Below, in pieces: positions 4,417-7,443 of a stretch of DNA of 7,443 nucleotides. A model generated the notes under the pieces. That model made no database searches and was not told where the DNA came from. It saw nothing but the letters and a program-made list of their open reading frames with translations. Every line of letters begins with the position of its first letter. Position 1 is the stretch's first letter. Source of the stretch: an uncultured Oxalobacteraceae bacterium (lineage in GTDB: Bacteria > Pseudomonadota > Gammaproteobacteria > Burkholderiales > Burkholderiaceae); assembly GCA_946478765.1 (NCBI GenBank), contig CAMLDH010000190.1, positions 1 to 7,443 on the forward strand, written 5' to 3'. The translations under genes and the position numbers were made by a program.

Positions 4417-6570
4417 TCATTTTTTTCCTTCCAGCAGATGTTGCAGCATCGTCGCCAGCCCCACCAGCATTGCGATCACCAGGACCAGTACCGTGACCGT
4501 CATCGCGCTCGGATTGCGTACTGCCTCCGCAAGGTGGTGAACGAACGTGACGGTCATGACGATACCGGGCGTCATGCCGAGGCAAGTACCGACGATGTAA
4601 TCCCGAAAGCGGATATGCAAAGCGCCGGCGATCACATTGACAATGGTGTACGGTGCAATCGGCACCAAGCGCACGACCATCATCGCGACAATACCGCGCT
4701 TTGCGATGCGTTGACTCAATCGGTTGATGCGCGGCCCAAAGAGGCGGCGCAGGGTTTCGCGTCCCAGCCAGTGTCCCAGCCCGTACGTGACAGCCGCGCT
4801 CAACAGCGCACCGGCGATCGCGTACACGGCGCCCAATACCGGACCGAACACGATGCCGGTAACGATAATCAGCACAGTCACCGGCGCCATCAGCAAGCCC
4901 GCGACCGCATAGCTCGCGACGATCGCGACCGGAGTAAAAGGCAAGGCATCAAGATCACGCGCCAACGCGACCAGCGAAGCCAGATTCACCCATTCGCGCA
5001 ACGGCATCCAGCGCCACGCGATGGCAAGCATGGCCAGCATGATCGCCACGGAACCGAGAATGATCAGGCGCCGTGGTGCATGCTTGCGTGCATCCGCCGG
5101 TACGAATTGTGCAACCAGTTTGTCCGGCTCGATCGGCCTTTCCGGATCGATCAGCGCCTGATCAGGAACGAGTGCATCCAGCTCCGGTGTCGCCGTCGGA
5201 TTCAATGGATGCAAGGAGCGGCCGGTGTGCTGCAATGCCCGGATAGCTGCATGCAAACTGCCGCGCCGCTGGAGTTCTGCATCCACTGCTTGCGGCGAAG
5301 TGGCAAGATGCTCCGCAAGCAAACGATTGCGCATATGCGCAATTGCCAGGCGAATGCGCGCAAGGTCTTCCGGGCTGCCGCGCGCCTCGATGGCAAGATT
5401 GCACTCCGTATCGAAAGCCATCGAACGGTTGCTCAGGTTCGCCGATCCGACACTGAACAAATCATCGTCGACCGCAAATACCTTGCTGTGTACATTGAGG
5501 CATCCCTGTCCCAATCCTGGAATGTAAGGGCAGTACAAACGATAACGCTCATATTGATCCGCCGCTTTCAGACGCCGATGCAAGCGGGCACGCAACACAC
5601 CCATCGTCACTTCTTCCAGCCAGCCGCTTTGGGTTTGCGGCGACACAACCAGCACTTCCGGCCCATCCGCCTCGCTCAGCCGGGCGGACAGCGCATCGCC
5701 GATCAGACCCGATGTGAAATACTGGCTCTCGAAGAACAAATGGCGCCGTGCCGCAGCAATCGCATCGAGGTGCAATTGGCGAATCTCATGTACACCGGGA
5801 TATCCCTCGAACGCGGGTTCGGTACGAGAAATCGCAATATCGATGTCCGTCAGATCAGGCGTAAACCCGGCGGGCCACCGGTCAGGGGCCTGCGCGCAAT
5901 AGCCGACCGCCTGCTGCCCGGTCGCGCGTTGCCAGCGCGTGCGCACCAGTTCACCCAGCGCGCGCGCCGCATCGCCGTCCACCATTGCCTGTACATCATG
6001 AAATGGGCCATGCGGTTTGCCGTCGGCGTCGCGCCGCCATGGCATGTTGCACGCATGTTCAGGCGTATCCCAGCGACATCGCGTCAAATCCAGGCCGCCG
6101 ACAAATGCCAGCGCGTCGTCTATCACAACCACCTTTTGATGATGCGATGCACCAATCGGATGCCGGTCATCCATTCGGAAAGCCAGGCGCTGATGGGTGC
6201 GCCAGCCCAACTTATAAGCCGGCAACCATTCGCGCTCCAATGCATACAGCATTGCAAAATCCCAATTCAATACATAGGTGCGTAATTGAGGGCGGGAAGC
6301 GACCACTGCATGTAAAAAATCGCCCAACGGTTCCGGGTATCCATCGTTTGCGCCCTCTGGAATCAGATGGGTACGGCTATCGATGTCCCAGCTAAGAATG
6401 AAAATACTGTGCTGCGCGTTGCGCATGGCCGCGCGCACCGCCCGAAAATAGGCATCGGCGTCGATCAGCAGACTGAATCGCCGCACCCTTTCAATGCGCC
6501 AGCAATTGTGTCCTGGTTGCAATAGCCCGGATTCACGGGAGAAAGTTTCGGAACAGGTCGGGTGAGACAC
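4417..6570 (-). CDS. phospholipase D/cardiolipin-synthase-like enzyme fused to a VTT membrane domain
   Basis: The product has 717 residues. The N-terminal two thirds is a phospholipase D superfamily enzyme with two intact HxKx4D motifs: H144-K146-D151, followed by the usual GG at 158-159, and H361-K363-D368, followed by GSANLSNRS (375-383). Such enzymes join or cleave phosphatidyl groups, as in cardiolipin synthesis. After a linker (about 450-500) comes a hydrophobic helix (502-519) and a VTT/DedA-like (TVP38/TMEM64, SNARE-associated) domain, about 545-705, with FGPVLGAVYAIAGA (575-588) and the RLVPIAPYTIVN block (634-645); several membrane segments are evident. VTT proteins are implicated in lipid scrambling or transport, so the fusion may couple synthesis with movement of lipid at the inner membrane. 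It is the first gene of the operon with the EEP gene. The start is GTG without a clear Shine-Dalgarno; LLQPGHNCWRI (16-26) matches the usual family N-terminus, so a start far downstream is unlikely. Confidence 0.9.
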   Translation of the reverse strand: MSHPTCSETFSRESGLLQPGHNCWRIERVRRFSLLIDADAYFRAVRAAMRNAQHSIFILSWDIDSRTHLIPEGANDGYPEPLGDFLHAVVASRPQLRTYVLNWDFAMLYALEREWLPAYKLGWRTHQRLAFRMDDRHPIGASHHQKVVVIDDALAFVGGLDLTRCRWDTPEHACNMPWRRDADGKPHGPFHDVQAMVDGDAARALGELVRTRWQRATGQQAVGYCAQAPDRWPAGFTPDLTDIDIAISRTEPAFEGYPGVHEIRQLHLDAIAAARRHLFFESQYFTSGLIGDALSARLSEADGPEVLVVSPQTQSGWLEEVTMGVLRARLHRRLKAADQYERYRLYCPYIPGLGQGCLNVHSKVFAVDDDLFSVGSANLSNRSMAFDTECNLAIEARGSPEDLARIRLAIAHMRNRLLAEHLATSPQAVDAELQRRGSLHAAIRALQHTGRSLHPLNPTATPELDALVPDQALIDPERPIEPDKLVAQFVPADARKHAPRRLIILGSVAIMLAMLAIAWRWMPLREWVNLASLVALARDLDALPFTPVAIVASYAVAGLLMAPVTVLIIVTGIVFGPVLGAVYAIAGALLSAAVTYGLGHWLGRETLRRLFGPRINRLSQRIAKRGIVAMMVVRLVPIAPYTIVNVIAGALHIRFRDYIVGTCLGMTPGIVMTVTFVHHLAEAVRNPSAMTVTVLVLVIAMLVGLATMLQHLLEGKK

Positions 6571-6870
6571 GATTGATTACCGGGTTAACAAGAAAAAAGC
6601 TTACTTTTCTCTTCGACGCATGAGCGCCCGGTTGGTTTCTTGATTAATTTCCTTGCGTCTATTTTCACAAAATCAGTAGCGCAGGGCGGCACTCCGGAGG
6701 CCTGCGCTACTTTCCGTTTCTATTTCAGATTTTGTGGGTACGGCATGCCACAAATCCGGTCTTTCCTTCATGCAAGGGCGTCAGGAACAGTGTGGCTTGT
6801 CCAGGCATCACGACTGCCAAGCTGCCAATCGAGTCAAGACTCAATCTCCATGCGTCTGAAGAAGATTGAA
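6571..6870. other. intergenic stretch between FKBP and PLD genes
   Basis: This 300-base gap contains no gene I can support. It holds the large inverted repeat at 6666-6736 and its alternative partner at 6748-6756. Closer to the PLD gene, ACCGGG and CCCGGT on the minus strand are inverted and about 45 bases apart. The promoter of the PLD operon must lie here or upstream, but no convincing -35/-10 pair is seen. Confidence 0.55.
6666..6736 (-). terminator. strong hairpin, probable terminator after the FKBP gene
   Basis: AGTAGCGCAGG (6675-6685) and CCTGCGCTACT (6701-6711) form a perfect 11-bp stem with a 15-base loop. On the minus strand GATTTTGTG follows, which is a weak T-tract. Outside it CACAAAATC (6666-6674) is inverted against GATTTTGTG (6728-6736), extending the left arm to 20 continuous bases. 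It lies about 160 bases past the FKBP stop and about 100 bases before the PLD start. A terminator is most likely; the tail is not a clean T-run, and on the plus strand the hairpin is followed by TTCCGTTTCT, so direction is uncertain. Confidence 0.6.
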
Positions 6871-7278
6871 TTATTTGCCGATCGATAGCAGTTCGACTTC
6901 AAAATTCAATGTGCTGCCCGGCGGTATGACGCCGGGAACGCCGCGTGCGCCATAGGCAGTCGCCGGCGGGCAAACCAGTTTTGCCTTGCCGCCGACCTTC
7001 AACTTTTGCACCCCTTCTGTCCAGCAAGGGATGACTTGCGACAGAGGAAACGAAGCCGGCGCCTTGCGGGCGTAGGAGCTGTCGAACTCCTTTCCATTTT
7101 CCAGCGTCCCACGATAGTGGACGGTAACAGTGTCGGAAGCTTGCGGATTTGCGCCGGCGCCAATCTTGAGATGTTGAATGGATACGCCAGACGGAAGGAC
7201 TTCGGGCGAAGCGGCGTCCGGGGCGGCGAAAGCGCTGGTTGCGAAAATTGTTGCGATGAGCGAGAACACGAGGCGCAT
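6871..7278 (-). CDS. exported FKBP-type peptidyl-prolyl cis-trans isomerase
   Basis: The product has 135 residues. Residues 1-18 are a Sec signal peptide (MRLVFSLIATIFATSAFA), with cleavage likely after AFA, so the enzyme should act in the periplasm as a folding helper that isomerises X-Pro bonds. One complete FKBP domain fills about 30-133. The active-site aromatic pocket is intact: Y55, F65, D66, V82, I83, W86, Y109 and F126 line up with human FKBP12 Y26, F36, D37, V55, I56, W59, Y82 and F99, with the same spacing from I83 onward. No dimerisation domain like that of FkpA or FklB is present, so this is a minimal FKBP. C85 and C103 are two extra cysteines. ATG 7278 is chosen because it yields the signal peptide and has AGAAAGG five bases upstream; the frame runs on to 7350, but that would bury the signal. 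The gene is probably monocistronic. Confidence 0.93.
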   Translation of the reverse strand: MRLVFSLIATIFATSAFAAPDAASPEVLPSGVSIQHLKIGAGANPQASDTVTVHYRGTLENGKEFDSSYARKAPASFPLSQVIPCWTEGVQKLKVGGKAKLVCPPATAYGARGVPGVIPPGSTLNFEVELLSIGK

Positions 7279-7327
7279 AAATACCTTTCTAAGATGAACA
7301 TACATTGGAGACGAAAGCGAGCTCGGC

Positions 7328-7333
7328 ATTTTA
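7328..7333 (-). promoter_or_regulatory. candidate -10 element for the FKBP gene
   Basis: TAAAAT on the minus strand differs from TATAAT at one position and lies about 50 bases upstream of the FKBP ATG. No good -35 hexamer occurs at 16-18 bases, so support is weak. Confidence 0.25.
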
Positions 7334-7404
7334 TCCGAGAAGCGGTGCATAGGCTTGCTGCAGCAAAGGCGAAAACAAACCCCATGCCATAATTTGGCAA
7401 CCCT

Positions 7405-7443
7405 ATGCCCTGCCCTACTGAAGTCCGCTCCGACCTATTGAGC
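7405..7443 (+). CDS. possible 5' end of an unidentified gene, cut by window end
   Basis: ATG at 7405 opens a frame MPCPTEVRSDLLS that runs off the window after 13 codons. It is divergent from the FKBP gene, with 126 bases between the two starts. No Shine-Dalgarno is visible before it; the preceding bases are TTTGGCAACCCT. Thirteen residues are too few to name a family. It could equally be chance. Confidence 0.25.
   Translation, partial: MPCPTEVRSDLLS

Noticed and set aside
4414..6285. A 623-codon plus-strand open frame
   Set aside because: It lies entirely antisense to the PLD-VTT gene, whose motifs are unambiguous. Its product is Arg/Gln/His-rich without domains, typical of a shadow frame in GC-rich DNA.
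6831..6842. GAGTC-AA-GACTC as a terminator for the FKBP gene
   Set aside because: The loop would be only two bases and no T-run follows; the hairpin at 6675-6711 is a far better candidate.
6640..6888. Plus-strand open frame of 82 codons between FKBP and PLD genes
   Set aside because: It runs through the strong hairpin and into the 3' end of the FKBP gene, and lacks a ribosome site or domain.

Overview
The window looks like one end of an assembled contig from a GC-rich betaproteobacterium. Burkholderiales, perhaps Oxalobacteraceae, is my best guess from codon use, the gene families and the short secreted Cys-motif protein; no rRNA or marker gene is present to prove it. The first 47 bases are not genomic. 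They read as the end of an Illumina P7 oligonucleotide, an 8-base index and the full Read 2 primer, so natural sequence starts at base 48.

Left part (48-2570): a PAS-repeat sensory protein on the minus strand is cut off at its 3' end by the adapter junction. It is divergent from a plus-strand gene for a cytoplasmic MpaB/Lcp-type (DUF2236) heme oxygenase. The 244-base gap between them holds a candidate extended -10 promoter for the sensor and nested inverted repeats.

Middle (2571-3660): downstream of the oxygenase lies a 246-bp non-coding element with 27-bp terminal inverted repeats (25/27 matching), flanked by TA on both sides and full of internal palindromes. It resembles a miniature inverted-repeat element of the IS630/Tc1-mariner type, and it appears to sit between the oxygenase stop codon and a hairpin/T-tract terminator. 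Then comes a minus-strand gene for a small secreted protein with a C-terminal four-cysteine motif, preceded by a strong minus-strand terminator that ends the next transcription unit.

Right part (3661-7443): a two-gene minus-strand operon encodes a phospholipase D/cardiolipin-synthase-like enzyme fused to a C-terminal VTT (DedA/TVP38-like) membrane domain, followed 12 bases later by an endonuclease/exonuclease/phosphatase-fold protein. This recalls the E. coli ybhP-clsB-ybhN neighbourhood and suggests membrane phospholipid synthesis or remodelling. Upstream of it, also on the minus strand, is an exported single-domain FKBP-type prolyl isomerase; a strong hairpin with alternative pairing partners lies between the two units. 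A possible plus-strand gene start sits in the last 39 bases.

I see no CRISPR array, tRNA, rRNA or phage genes. The most notable items are the MITE-like element, the PLD-VTT/EEP operon and the adapter contamination.
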